Of a stretch of DNA of 64,000 bases, positions 26,588 through 35,674 are shown in pieces. The notes under the pieces were generated by a model. The model had not been told where the DNA came from. It did not search any database and saw only the letters and a program-made list of their open reading frames with translations. Positions within the stretch are counted from its first letter, which is position 1; each line of letters begins with the position of its first letter. The stretch spans positions 16,004 through 80,003 of the forward strand of contig CAXSAX010000016.1 of assembly GCA_964235495.1 (NCBI GenBank). Reading direction: 5' to 3'. Made by a program: the position numbers and the translations under genes. Source of the stretch: LMUY01 sp964235495. Lineage in GTDB: Bacteria > Pseudomonadota > Alphaproteobacteria > Acetobacterales > Acetobacteraceae.

Positions 26588-27155
26588 GTCAATCCAGCGG
26601 CAGCAGGCGGGTCTGGTGCCTCGGACGGCACGGTTGCCAGATACAAGTCGCCCGCCTGGAAGCCTTAGGGATGGCCACCCCGCAGCCTTGCCGAGCCTCC
26701 GGTTCCTGAAACCTCGAATACCAAGGGCGTTGCTCCGGAACGGTCGCCATCCATCTCGGCTGACAGCATGCACCCGCTGTGGAACCTCGCCCGGACCGCG
26801 AGGTCGTCGGCTTGACGCACACGGGCATAATAGCGACGTTCAGGCTGCGGATGAAGTCACTCGCGTTGCCGCAGCCTTCATCGACGGCGAACGCTTTTCC
26901 AGCCACGCGGGCAGTTTCCACATTGCTTGCAGCCAAAGCGGCGAGCGTGATGCCAGAAAGCGCCTTGATGGCAGGCATGTGGGAGGGCTTGGCCCAACTC
27001 CGGATCGCGGACGGTGAACATCGACGGAGGCCGGCCAGCGCTTTGCAACCGCAGGAAGCAGCCAGCCTGCAATCCGATGCCCTGCCGCATTCAGCGTAGG
27101 ACGGTGCGACGGCCCGCACTAGCCGCCCGGGTTAGGTGTGCTACAGCACCCCGCC
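26588..27155. other. Stretch without a recognisable gene
   Basis: About 570 bases between the oxidoreductase remnant and accA. Overlapping frames exist on both strands, the longest on the reverse strand to 27119, but none has a convincing ribosome site, domain or composition like its neighbours. Probably decayed coding sequence plus the accA promoter region. Confidence 0.5.
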
Positions 27156-28112
27156 ATGCGTTCGTTCCTGGACTTCGAGAAACCTATCGCCGAGCTGGAA
27201 GCCAAGATCGGCGAGCTGCAGCAGATGCAGGAGCCCGGCGGCATCAACATCGCCGAGGAGATTGCCCGGCTCGCCGACAAGGTGGATCGCCAGTTGCGCG
27301 GCACCTACGCGCGCCTCACCCCTTGGCAGAAAGCCCAGGTCGCTCGCCACCCGGACCGGCCCAAGGCGCTGGCCTATCTGCACGCCCTCATCACCGACTT
27401 CACGCCCCTCGCCGGAGACCGGGCTTTCGCCGAGGACGCCGCGATCGTGGGTGGGTTGGGCCGGTTCGACGGGCGGCCCGTAGTGGTCATCGGCACTGAG
27501 AAGGGCACGGACACCGACAGCCGGGTCCGCCACAATTTCGGCATGGCCAAGCCGGAGGGCTATCGCAAGGCGCGCCGCCTGCTGGAACTTGCCGGGCGGT
27601 TCGGCCTGCCGGTGCTGACCTTCGTCGATACCGCCGGCGCCTTTCCTGGCATCGAGGCGGAGGCGCGCGGCCAGGCGGAGGCCATCGCCCGCTCCGTCGA
27701 GGCCTGCCTCGACGCACCGGTGCCGATCATCGCCACTATCATCGGCGAGGGCGGCTCCGGCGGCGCCATCGCGCTCGCCACCGGAGACCGCGTGCTGATG
27801 CTGGAGCATGCGATCTACTCCGTCATCTCTCCGGAAGGCTGTGCCTCCATCCTGTGGCGGGACGCAGCCCAGGCGCCGTTGGCGGCCGAAGCGCTGCGGC
27901 TGACGGCGGAGGATTTACGCGGGCTGCGCCTGATCGATGCCGTGGTGGCCGAGCCGCTGGGCGGGGCGCATCGGGATGCCGCCGCCGCCATCGCCATGGT
28001 GGGGGATGCGGTGCGCTCGGCGCTGGCCGAGCTGGCCGGGCTGGACAGCCCCACCCTGCTGCTGCGCCGGCGAGAGAAGTTCCTCGCCATGGGCCGCGAA
28101 GGCCTCGGCTGA
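27156..28112 (+). CDS. accA: Acetyl-CoA carboxylase carboxyltransferase subunit alpha
   Basis: 318 residues from ATG at 27156 (MRSFLDFEKPIAELEAKI). The crotonase-type core shows FGMAKPEGYRKA, FVDTAGAFPGIEAEARGQAEAIA and IGEGGSGGAIA, with SVISPEGCASILWRD. With AccD it transfers CO2 from biotin to acetyl-CoA, the first step of fatty-acid synthesis. It stands alone; accD is not in the window. Confidence 0.97.
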   Translation: MRSFLDFEKPIAELEAKIGELQQMQEPGGINIAEEIARLADKVDRQLRGTYARLTPWQKAQVARHPDRPKALAYLHALITDFTPLAGDRAFAEDAAIVGGLGRFDGRPVVVIGTEKGTDTDSRVRHNFGMAKPEGYRKARRLLELAGRFGLPVLTFVDTAGAFPGIEAEARGQAEAIARSVEACLDAPVPIIATIIGEGGSGGAIALATGDRVLMLEHAIYSVISPEGCASILWRDAAQAPLAAEALRLTAEDLRGLRLIDAVVAEPLGGAHRDAAAAIAMVGDAVRSALAELAGLDSPTLLLRRREKFLAMGREGLG

Positions 28113-28114
28113 GA

Positions 28115-28369
28115 TCAGGACCGCAGGGCGTAGCCGCGTGCTGCCATGCAGGCCAGTATCTGATCGTGCTCCAGCTTGTCCGAGGCGAATGCGGCGGCGA
28201 AAGCCGAGGTTGGCGAGGCGTTGGCCTTGCGGGTCAGCGCAGAGTCCACGTCCTTGTGGCAGCGCAGCAGGTCCGCCCGGTAGCGTGGTGCGGCGTGGTT
28301 TCCCGCCAACGGCGGGTCATAAGCAGCGCACCCGGCAAGCAGCAGGGCGAGGGCGAGTGGGCGGATCAT
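28115..28369 (-). CDS. Small lipoprotein
   Basis: 84 residues. Signal with lipobox LLAGC at 10-14, then a mature part with two more Cys (LLRCHKDVDSALTRKA and ILACMAARGYALRS), perhaps disulphide-linked. It begins at ATG 28369, antisense to and overlapping the first codons of a possible longer reading of the neighbouring gene. Function unknown. Confidence 0.65.
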   Translation of the reverse strand: MIRPLALALLLAGCAAYDPPLAGNHAAPRYRADLLRCHKDVDSALTRKANASPTSAFAAAFASDKLEHDQILACMAARGYALRS

Positions 28370-28385
28370 GGTGTCTCCGGTTGGG

Positions 28386-28865
28386 ATGAGGAGCGCGGCC
28401 CTGGGGCTGGGCGCGTGCGGTGCGGCGGCGGCCTGGCTACTATGGCAGCAACTGGCGGCAGAGATCGCGCCGCCGCCGGGGGGCGCCAGCCTGTCCGTGC
28501 GGCTGGGGTTGGCATGCGCGTTCCTGCTGCCGCCGGCCGGCCTGCTATGGGCCATGCTGCTGGTGCGCATGGCAGCCGAGTTTGCGAACCATCCTGGCCT
28601 GGCGGCGGCGAGCCGACCCGTGGTGGCGGATAGCGCGATCCACCTGCTGGTGTTCGCCGTGGCGCTGCTGGCGCTGGCAGCGGAGCTGGATGCGGTGCGG
28701 ATGCCGGCCGCGTTGGCGCTGGCCGCGGTGTTCACGGTGGGACGGGTGGCGTTCTGGGCGGGTGCACTGGTTTTGTCGGTCGGCGGCGCGTTCGGCACGG
28801 CAGTCACGCTGGCCGCCACCGCGGGCGCGCTGGGCTGGGCTGCCGCAGTGTCGTTCGGCCAGTGA
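28386..28865 (+). CDS. Small MAPEG-like membrane protein
   Basis: About 159 residues with four hydrophobic segments. The GRVAFWAGA stretch near the C-terminus and the Asn/Pro-containing loop EFANHPGLAAASRPVV recall MAPEG-type proteins, but the classic motif is incomplete. Start either ATG 28386 or ATG 28368, the latter overlapping the divergent lipoprotein start. Function unassigned. Confidence 0.55.
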   Translation: MRSAALGLGACGAAAAWLLWQQLAAEIAPPPGGASLSVRLGLACAFLLPPAGLLWAMLLVRMAAEFANHPGLAAASRPVVADSAIHLLVFAVALLALAAELDAVRMPAALALAAVFTVGRVAFWAGALVLSVGGAFGTAVTLAATAGALGWAAAVSFGQ

Positions 28866-28884
28866 CATGACGGCGCCGGGCCCT

Positions 28885-30243
28885 TCAGCGCGCCAGGAGC
28901 CGCGAGAAGCTGGCCAGGCCCGCGCCGCCGGCAAAGCATGCGCCGAGCGTCAGGGCAAGCGCCGGGCCATGGGAGGCAGACACCCCGAAGCACAGCGCCA
29001 CCAGCGCCGCCCCGGTGGATTGCCCCACCAGGCGGGATGTGGCGACGATGCCGCTGGCGCCGCCGCTGCGCTCGGGCGGGGCCGAGGACATGATCGCCCG
29101 CAGATTGGGCGACTGATAGAACCCGAACCCAGCGCCGCACACCGCCATGCGCCACACGATCGCCCAGTTGTCCGGATGGTCCGGCAGCGTCGCCAGCAGC
29201 AGCAGCCCGGTGCACAGCACCACCATGCCGACGCCGCACAGAATGGCAGGCGGGGTGCGGTCCGACATCGGTCCTGCCACCGGCGCCATCAGCGCCGTCA
29301 GCACCGGCCAGGGCGTCAGCAACAGCCCCGTCTGCACCGCTGTGCGCCCCAGCCCGTTCTGGAAATAGAACGGCAGTGATACGAAGGAGAGTCCCTGCGC
29401 CGCGAACGCGCAGGCGGCGGTGGCGGAGGACAGCGCAAAGAGTGGCCGCCGGTAGAGATCGACCGGCAGCATGGGCGCCGCCATCCCCAGCTGCCGGCGC
29501 ACCAGCAGCACGCCGAACCCGGCCGACCCTGCCAGCATCGCCGCCGTCGCCCAACCGGACGCGGAGTGCGCCGCCTCGCCGATGCCCAGCACCAGCAATC
29601 CGAACGTGCCGGCGTTGAGCACCGCGCTGGCCGCGTCGAATCGGTGGCGGCCAAGCGGCGTCGCGGGCAGGGCGCGCACGGCCAACGCCAGCGCGCCCAG
29701 TCCGAGCGGCACGTTGATGGCGAACAGCCAAGGCCAGGATGCGATGGATAGGATGCCGGCGGCCACGGTGGGGCCGATCGCGGTCGCCGTCGCCACCACC
29801 ATGGCGTTCATGCCGACGCCGCGGCCGAGCTGGCGGGCAGGATAGATGAAGCGGATCAGCGCCGTGTTGACGCTCATCACCCCAGCCGACCCCAGTCCTT
29901 GCAGCACCCGCGCCGCCGTGAGCGTCGGCAGCGACCAGCTCAGCGCGCAGGCGAGGGAGGCGGCGATGAACAGCGCCAGCCCCCAGCTGTACACCCGGCG
30001 GTAGCCAACGATCTCTCCCAGAGAGGCGAGCGGCAGCAGGCTGGCCACCAGGGCGAGCTGGTAGGCGTTCACCACCCAGATGGACGCGGCCGGCGTCGCG
30101 TGGACATCGACCGCGATGGTGGGCAGCACGGCGTTGGCAATGGACGTGTCAAGCGAGGCCAGGCCCATGGCGACGACGATGGTGGCGATCGCCGACCGGC
30201 GGCGGGCGGGGGCGAGGCCGTCGGACGGGATGGTGTCAGGCAT
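28885..30243 (-). CDS. MFS drug-efflux type transporter (DHA2 family)
   Basis: 452 residues from ATG at 30243, about fourteen hydrophobic spans. Motif LASLDTSIANAVLPTIAVD in helix 1 and IWVVNAYQLALVASLLPLASLGEIVGYR are typical of EmrB/QacA-type exporters, with ARVLQGLGSAGVMSVNTALI as motif C. Likely a proton-driven multidrug exporter of the inner membrane; no regulator is adjacent. Confidence 0.85.
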   Translation of the reverse strand: MPDTIPSDGLAPARRRSAIATIVVAMGLASLDTSIANAVLPTIAVDVHATPAASIWVVNAYQLALVASLLPLASLGEIVGYRRVYSWGLALFIAASLACALSWSLPTLTAARVLQGLGSAGVMSVNTALIRFIYPARQLGRGVGMNAMVVATATAIGPTVAAGILSIASWPWLFAINVPLGLGALALAVRALPATPLGRHRFDAASAVLNAGTFGLLVLGIGEAAHSASGWATAAMLAGSAGFGVLLVRRQLGMAAPMLPVDLYRRPLFALSSATAACAFAAQGLSFVSLPFYFQNGLGRTAVQTGLLLTPWPVLTALMAPVAGPMSDRTPPAILCGVGMVVLCTGLLLLATLPDHPDNWAIVWRMAVCGAGFGFYQSPNLRAIMSSAPPERSGGASGIVATSRLVGQSTGAALVALCFGVSASHGPALALTLGACFAGGAGLASFSRLLAR

Positions 30244-30351
30244 CGCGGCATAGTCCCGCGCCGGCCGTGCTGCGTCCAGGGCTGTTGACCGTGTCTGCCC
30301 CGGACGCACGTTGAGTGTCCCTCGTCTCAGCGGCCTTGCATAAGGTGGTTC

Positions 30352-30921
30352 ATGGCCGAGCCCACGCCCATCCTGACGACGACCCGGCTTGTCCTGCGAC
30401 CGCTCGGCCTGTCCGATGCACCCGCCCTCCAGGCGCTGTTTCCGCGCTGGGAGATCGTTCGCTATCTCGCACAGGTTCCCTGGCCCTACCCGGCGGATGG
30501 GGCGCTGGCCTACCTCCGCGACGTCGTGCTGCCTGCAGTGGCGGCGGGCACGGCCTGGCATTGGTCCATCCGCCCACTGAGCGCACCCGGCAAGCTGATC
30601 GGCGCCATCGCGCTGATGGACAAGCCTGGCGACAACCGCGGCTTCTGGCTCGATCCGGCATGGCAGGGGCGCGGCCTGATGACGGAAGCCGCCGACCAGG
30701 TGACGGAGTTCTGGTTCGAGCGGCTCGGCCGCCCGATCCTGCAAGCGCCGAAAGCAGCGGCGAACGAACCGTCCCGCCGCATCTCCGAGCGGAGCGGGAT
30801 GCGGCTCGTCGGGCAGGATGAGCGGGACTACGTGGCGGGTCGGCTGCCGGGAGAGCTGTGGGAGATCACCCGCGAGGAATGGCGCAGCCGGCGTCCGGCG
30901 CTTGCATCGGGGCCGCCTTGA
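30352..30921 (+). CDS. GNAT-family N-acetyltransferase
   Basis: 189 residues. RimJ/RimL-type start TTTRLVLRPLGLSDAPALQ and acetyl-CoA-binding GFWLDPAWQGRGLMTEAADQV, with NEPSRRISERSGMRLVG. The acceptor (ribosomal protein, antibiotic or metabolite) is unknown. Its 3' end overlaps the convergent MFS gene by 56 bases. Confidence 0.88.
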   Translation: MAEPTPILTTTRLVLRPLGLSDAPALQALFPRWEIVRYLAQVPWPYPADGALAYLRDVVLPAVAAGTAWHWSIRPLSAPGKLIGAIALMDKPGDNRGFWLDPAWQGRGLMTEAADQVTEFWFERLGRPILQAPKAAANEPSRRISERSGMRLVGQDERDYVAGRLPGELWEITREEWRSRRPALASGPP

Positions 30922-32122
30922 AGCTGCGGATGTCGCGTGATCCCAGCAGCACGGCGACGCTGCCTAGGATGATGGCAGCGCCGACGCCGAAGGCGCGCTG
31001 GACGCCGATCCATCCGGCGAACGGCCCGCACAGGGCATAGCCGACCGGTGCCGAGCCAACCGCAACCAGGGTCAGGATGGAACTGACCCGCGACAGTAGA
31101 GCTTCCGGAACGCTGACCTGCATAGCGGTCGTCAGGGTGACGCTTAGCACCGCGATGGCGCCGCCGAACAGGACACTGCCAAAGCCTATGGCTGTCACAG
31201 GCGCGGCAAATGCCAGAAGGATCAGGGGAACAGCGAGCACAGCCGTTGCCGCTTCGATGGCCAGGCCCGGCCGTGCAAGCCTCACGCGAAGGACGAGCAG
31301 GCCGCCCATGAGGCTGCCCACGCCGCTGGCCGACAAGACCAGCCCCCACAGCTGCGGCCCGTGGGGCATGGCCGCGAACGTGACAGCGCCCAGAACGACG
31401 AATGGAGCGAAGGCGAACAGGTTAAGCAGCAGGAACTGGCCCGCGATAAGCTGCAACCAGCGATGGCGCGAAAACTCGCGCCATCCGGCGCGGAACTCGG
31501 CCAGGAACGATGCAGCGGGCAGCCGCTCAATGGCCGTGACCCGCATGGCGGCCAGGCAGAGCGCGCTCACGCCATAGGAGGCAGCATCCAGCCCGATCGC
31601 CAGCGGCGCACCGCCGAAGCCGACCAGCAGCCCGCCCAGGGATGGCCCCAGCACGAAGGCCAAGGAATTCGCGATGCTTATGATGCTGTTAGCCGCCTTC
31701 ACCCGCTCAACGCCCACAACTTGCAGCACCAAACCGCTCTCCGCCGGCATGTAGAATGCGCTGCCAACGCCGGTGCAGGCGGCCAGCGTCATGACTATCG
31801 CCAGGGAGGGATGGCCAGACGCCAGCAAAACCGCCAACGCACCCTGGCTTGCGAGGCGCAGAAGATCGGACGCGACCATGATGGGCCGCCGCGCCCAGCG
31901 GTCTCCCACGACCCCGCCGGCCAGCATGAGCGCGATGGTCGGGGCGGCTCCTGCCATCAGCGCGAGCCCGATGCCGGTGGCCGAAGCGCCTGTCGCGAGT
32001 AGCGCGAAGCTGAGCGCCACCGGTGCGGCGGCCGTGCCGAGCCCCGAGACGCTGATGGCGGCCAGGAATAATGCGAAGGGGCGTTGCCGCAGCAGCGCAG
32101 CCGTGTCGCCCTGCACCCTCAT
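30866..32122 (-). CDS. MFS exporter, EntS-like (MFS_3)
   Basis: 418 residues, twelve hydrophobic spans. FALFLAAISVSGLGTAAAPVALSFALL and GGVVGDRWARRPIMVASDLLR are characteristic of the EntS/MFS_3 group, which exports siderophores, macrolides or unknown metabolites. It is the last gene of the reverse-strand run that begins at 37015. Its ATG overlaps a tiny upstream ORF by 4 nt. Confidence 0.85.
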   Translation of the reverse strand: MRVQGDTAALLRQRPFALFLAAISVSGLGTAAAPVALSFALLATGASATGIGLALMAGAAPTIALMLAGGVVGDRWARRPIMVASDLLRLASQGALAVLLASGHPSLAIVMTLAACTGVGSAFYMPAESGLVLQVVGVERVKAANSIISIANSLAFVLGPSLGGLLVGFGGAPLAIGLDAASYGVSALCLAAMRVTAIERLPAASFLAEFRAGWREFSRHRWLQLIAGQFLLLNLFAFAPFVVLGAVTFAAMPHGPQLWGLVLSASGVGSLMGGLLVLRVRLARPGLAIEAATAVLAVPLILLAFAAPVTAIGFGSVLFGGAIAVLSVTLTTAMQVSVPEALLSRVSSILTLVAVGSAPVGYALCGPFAGWIGVQRAFGVGAAIILGSVAVLLGSRDIRSFKAAPMQAPDAGCAIPRG

Positions 32123-32346
32123 GCGCTGTCGGGGGTCACGACCCCGTGGCTGAGCGCGGCGGGGCCGCAGCCGGCCGGCCCGCGCCCATCCAGCGCCTGG
32201 AGCACGCAGCCAATCTGCCAGTTCATTTGCTGCACCATGCTCTGCCAGGTGCAGCCAGGATGCGGTTTATGCAGGCGCTGCGCCGCCGGGGTGGCCACAG
32301 CAGGAGGCATCTGCTCAGCCGTGATCGTCGGCCAGCGCCAGGCCAC
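32119..32346 (-). CDS. Tiny Cys-containing ORF, uncertain
   Basis: 75 codons from a GTG at 32346, ending in an ATGA overlap with the MFS start. Three Cys (HPGCTW, QIGCVL and PAGCGP) and a Trp/Gln-rich helix WQSMVQQMNWQIG. It fills the gap after the histidine phosphatase in an otherwise tightly packed operon. It matches no family I know and may be spurious. Confidence 0.35.
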   Translation of the reverse strand: MAWRWPTITAEQMPPAVATPAAQRLHKPHPGCTWQSMVQQMNWQIGCVLQALDGRGPAGCGPAALSHGVVTPDSA

Positions 32347-32377
32347 CTTGCAGGATGCAGGCGCTGCAAAGGCGTGT

Positions 32378-32995
32378 TCAGCCGGGCACGTCGTTCACGC
32401 AAACCACGCGCCACGCTGCCGGGTGCCGTTCCAGCCGCGTCAGGGACAGGTTCTGCACAGACAAGTGCAGCGCGTTGTCCGCCCCGATGCCGGCCGCGTG
32501 CGCGACGGCCGCCCTGATCGCGCCGCCGTGGCTCACCACCACCACGTCCTGCCCGACATGCGCGGAGGCGAGCCGCTCCATCGCCGGGCCGACGCGGGCG
32601 ATGACGCCGGCCATGCTCTCGCCGCCTGGAGGTATCTCTTCGCCGCTAAGCGGCCAGAAGGCGTGAGCTGGACGTTGCAGCTGAGGCGGCAGGGCGGCGT
32701 GGGCCAGGCCTTGCCACTCGCCCAGGTTTTGCTCGACGAGCGCCGGCACAACGGCCAGGTCCTGTTCTGGGTAGCCGGCGCGGAACAACGCCTCTGCTGT
32801 CAGCCGGGTGCGGGACAGCGGCGTCACCACCCACGCCGCCGGGCGAGGCAGGCTGGCGGCCAGGGCGCGGTACATCGGCACGTCCGCCACCAATGCCTCC
32901 GGGCAAAGTGGCACGTCCATGGTGCCATACAGCATGGCGCGTGCGTTCTCCTCCACGAGCGCGTGGCGGATCAGCCAGAACCGGGTCTCTTGCAT
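32378..32995 (-). CDS. Histidine phosphatase family protein
   Basis: 205 residues. The phosphohistidine motif reads LIRHALVEEN (RHA instead of the usual RHG or RHE), with the second His in VVVSHGGAIRAA and VTPLSRTRLTAEAL supplying the conserved Arg. Members hydrolyse phosphosugars, nucleotides or cobalamin intermediates; the substrate is unknown. It follows the ABC permease with no gap and so belongs to the same message. Confidence 0.85.
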   Translation of the reverse strand: MQETRFWLIRHALVEENARAMLYGTMDVPLCPEALVADVPMYRALAASLPRPAAWVVTPLSRTRLTAEALFRAGYPEQDLAVVPALVEQNLGEWQGLAHAALPPQLQRPAHAFWPLSGEEIPPGGESMAGVIARVGPAMERLASAHVGQDVVVVSHGGAIRAAVAHAAGIGADNALHLSVQNLSLTRLERHPAAWRVVCVNDVPG

Positions 32996-33793
32996 CTACT
33001 CTCCGATGTTCAACAAGGCGCCGCCCTGGCGCGCACGGCGAAACTGCAAGGCGAACACGCACAACGCGCCGGCCATCCACACGACGTTCAGCCCGAACGC
33101 CCAAACCAGGTGGTCCCAGCGCACCGTGCCGTCCGCGAGGGCAGTCCGCATGCCCTCGAAGACGTGCGCCGAAGGCAATGCCAGCGCGACCGGGCGCACA
33201 AAGGCGGGCAGCACCGCCACCGGATAGAACACGGCGGAGAACGGAGTCAGCCCGAACAGCACCGACCAAGCCAGCGCTTCCGCCCCGGCGCCGTGCCGCA
33301 GGATAAGCGACAGCACGCCGAGCGACACCCACCAGCCCATGATCATCAGGTTGGCAAAGAACAGCACCAGGACGGGGCCGAGCGCGAACAGGTTGAACGC
33401 GTACAGCACCCAGGCGAGCAGGATGGCGGGCAGCACGCCGGCAACCATGCGCAGTGCGGACACGCCGACCAGGGCCGCCAGCATCTCCCACGGCCGCATC
33501 GGGCTGACGAAGACGTGGGCCAGGTTGCGCGACCACACTTCCTCCAAGAAGGAGAGCGCCACGCCCATCTGGCTGCGCAAAGCGACCTCCCACAGCAGCA
33601 CGCCGCCGAGCAGCGCTGCGGCCGCCGTGACGGGCACGCCGCTGCGGCCGTTGATGAAGGAGGCGGTGAAGCCCCAGATCAGCAGTTGCAGCGTCGGCCA
33701 GTAAGCCAGCTCAAGCAGCCGCGGCCAGGACCGGCGATAGAGCGCCAGGTGCCGGTAGGTCAGCCCCCAGACACGGAGCGCAGAGGCGGTCAT
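32996..33793 (-). CDS. ABC-2 type exporter permease
   Basis: 265 residues with six hydrophobic segments (LLIWGFTASFI through WMAGALCVFALQF). The ABC-2/NodJ-type motif NLAHVFVSPMRPWEMLAA is present. It should form the inner-membrane channel for the ATPase encoded 9 bases upstream. The cargo is unknown; neighbours with EAL-like domains suggest an envelope or polysaccharide role. Confidence 0.87.
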   Translation of the reverse strand: MTASALRVWGLTYRHLALYRRSWPRLLELAYWPTLQLLIWGFTASFINGRSGVPVTAAAALLGGVLLWEVALRSQMGVALSFLEEVWSRNLAHVFVSPMRPWEMLAALVGVSALRMVAGVLPAILLAWVLYAFNLFALGPVLVLFFANLMIMGWWVSLGVLSLILRHGAGAEALAWSVLFGLTPFSAVFYPVAVLPAFVRPVALALPSAHVFEGMRTALADGTVRWDHLVWAFGLNVVWMAGALCVFALQFRRARQGGALLNIGE

Positions 33794-33802
33794 GCGGCCA
33801 GC

Positions 33803-34537
33803 CTATGCAGCCCTGGGCCGGTCGCGGGCGATATCCAGGAACACGGCTTCCAGATCGTTCTGATGATAGCGCACCAGCAGCTCAGCAGGGGAGCCGCGGT
33901 CCACCACGCAGCCTTCCTTGAGCATCAGCACGCCCGTGCACAGGCGTTCCACCTCGGCCATGTTGTGGCTGGCCAGCAGAATGGAGCAGCCGCTCGACGC
34001 CCGGTAGCGCTCCAACCAGCTTCGCACCCAGTCACCGGTGTCCGGATCCAGGCTAGCGGTCGGCTCGTCCAGCAACAGCACGTCTGGCCGATTGATCAGC
34101 GCCTTGGCCAGCGCCACACGCGTTTTCTGTCCAGCCGAGAGTTGAGCGGCGGGGCGGTGCAGGAACGGCTCCAGCTCAAGCTCCTTCGCCAGCTCCGCGA
34201 TGCGCCGCTCCAGCTTCGGCACGCCGTACAGGTAGCCGTACACCCGCAAATTTTCCGCCACCGACAGCCGACCCGGCAGCGATACGTAGGGCGAGGAGAA
34301 GTTCATGCGGGCCAATGCTGCGAACCGGTCTCGCGCCATGTCCCGTCCCAGCACGGTGATGCTGCCGGCGGATGGAATCAGCAGGCCCAGCAGCATCGAG
34401 ATGGTGGTGGTCTTGCCAGCGCCGTTGCCGCCCAGCAGCCCCAGCGTTTCCCCGGCGGCGAGCCGGAACGACAAGTCCTTCACCGCCGTGACCGCGCCGT
34501 AGCGCTTGGTCAGCCCGTCCACCCGAATGGCATCCAT
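33803..34537 (-). CDS. ABC exporter ATP-binding protein
   Basis: 244 residues from ATG at 34537. Walker A GGNGAGKTTT, ABC signature in the form LSAGQKTRVALAKAL, Walker B VLLLDEPTASLDP and the switch His of LASHNM. This is the NodI/CcmA-like group that pairs with ABC-2 permeases. It begins 10 bases after the second EAL-like gene, so all appear co-transcribed. Confidence 0.92.
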   Translation of the reverse strand: MDAIRVDGLTKRYGAVTAVKDLSFRLAAGETLGLLGGNGAGKTTTISMLLGLLIPSAGSITVLGRDMARDRFAALARMNFSSPYVSLPGRLSVAENLRVYGYLYGVPKLERRIAELAKELELEPFLHRPAAQLSAGQKTRVALAKALINRPDVLLLDEPTASLDPDTGDWVRSWLERYRASSGCSILLASHNMAEVERLCTGVLMLKEGCVVDRGSPAELLVRYHQNDLEAVFLDIARDRPRAA

Positions 34538-34547
34538 CCGGCAGCGA

Positions 34548-35669
34548 TTAGGCCGCGCATGCCCTTTCGCCAAGGGCGGCCCGGTCCACCACGGCGCCGG
34601 TATGCAGTTGCAGCCCGGCCGCAACGCCCCAGTCCAGCGCCGCCGGGTCGTCGCCGCAGTCCAGCACCAACTGATCGGGCTGGCATTCCTCCAGCAGCGG
34701 CGCTGCTCCAGGCAGCCCGGCGGACCAGGGCAGCAGCAGGTAGTCCAGGTCAAGCGCCGCCGCGGACAGCACGGAGAGGATGGCCGGCGTGGCGTGGCGC
34801 AGCATGAGCCGGTAGTCCCGGGCATAGGCAAAGGCACGGGCAAAGCCGAATGCGGCGGCGTCGGCCACCATGTCGGCCGGGTCCAGCACCAGCACGACCC
34901 GGCCGCGCAACCCCGCCGGCAGCAGTCCGTCGAAGCGCAGGAACTCCGGGCCGAGCAGGCTGGCCACGTTCAGGTCCAGCGCAAACGGCCCGGCATTGGC
35001 CAGCTCGCCTGGGCTAGACAGCAGCGCCAGCATGCGGCGGTCCAGCGTGCGGGTGAGGCGGCGGTACAGCCACGGCTCCCCCGTCAGGTTGCGGCCTGGC
35101 AGCAGCGTGTCCGCCAGTTCGGGTAAGGAGATCGTCCTCTGCTCCCACGCCAGGGTCGGCGTGCCGCCGCCGAATCGCCAGATGGGCTGCCGCCGGGCAA
35201 AGCGGGAGATGTCGGCGTGGACCAGCGTCGATTCCAACAGGACGAGGGAGGCCGGGTCGAGCGGCGGATCCGGGTCGGCGGAAACGGGCGGCTCTCCTCC
35301 GTCAAGGCTGGCCAGCAGCAGGTCGCCGTCCTCAGGCAAGCTATAAAGGAACACCAAGTCCCGAACATCCGGCGCCGCGACGGCCGTGTCCGCCAGCATG
35401 TGGTCGAGCGCGTCCACCACATCCAGCAGCGCCGCTTCCGCATTGCCCCGCCAAACCACGGCGAGCCGGGAGCCGGGCAGATGGAACAGCTCAGCCCGCG
35501 CCCCATGCAGCAACGGCACCAGCGCCGCCTCCGCGAGTCGGCGGTGATGGGGGCGGGATAGGGCAGGGGGCAACCGGTCCAGACGAAGCAGCAAGGCCTG
35601 CCGCGACACCCCGGCGGACGTGCAATCGGCGATCAGACCGTCGAGCCGCTCCATGGGCAGAAGCCGCAT
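34548..35669 (-). CDS. Degenerate EAL-like protein B
   Basis: 373 residues from ATG at 35669, five bases after the stop of its paralogue. The N-terminal ~120 residues (PHHRRLAEAALVPLL, FHLPGSRLAVVWRG, LVFLYSLPEDGD) align with the same region of protein A. The rest follows the EAL barrel layout (FALDLNVASLLGPEFLRFD, LVLDPADMV, LDLDYLLLPW) but lacks the EAL triplet and other metal ligands. Expected to be catalytically dead, perhaps a c-di-GMP or protein-binding module. Confidence 0.7.
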   Translation of the reverse strand: MRLLPMERLDGLIADCTSAGVSRQALLLRLDRLPPALSRPHHRRLAEAALVPLLHGARAELFHLPGSRLAVVWRGNAEAALLDVVDALDHMLADTAVAAPDVRDLVFLYSLPEDGDLLLASLDGGEPPVSADPDPPLDPASLVLLESTLVHADISRFARRQPIWRFGGGTPTLAWEQRTISLPELADTLLPGRNLTGEPWLYRRLTRTLDRRMLALLSSPGELANAGPFALDLNVASLLGPEFLRFDGLLPAGLRGRVVLVLDPADMVADAAAFGFARAFAYARDYRLMLRHATPAILSVLSAAALDLDYLLLPWSAGLPGAAPLLEECQPDQLVLDCGDDPAALDWGVAAGLQLHTGAVVDRAALGERACAA

Positions 35670-35674
35670 CGCGG

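Noticed and set aside
26589..27119. Reverse 176-codon frame, considered as a transposase remnant
   Set aside because: No DDE, IS110 or reverse-transcriptase motif and no terminal repeats could be found.
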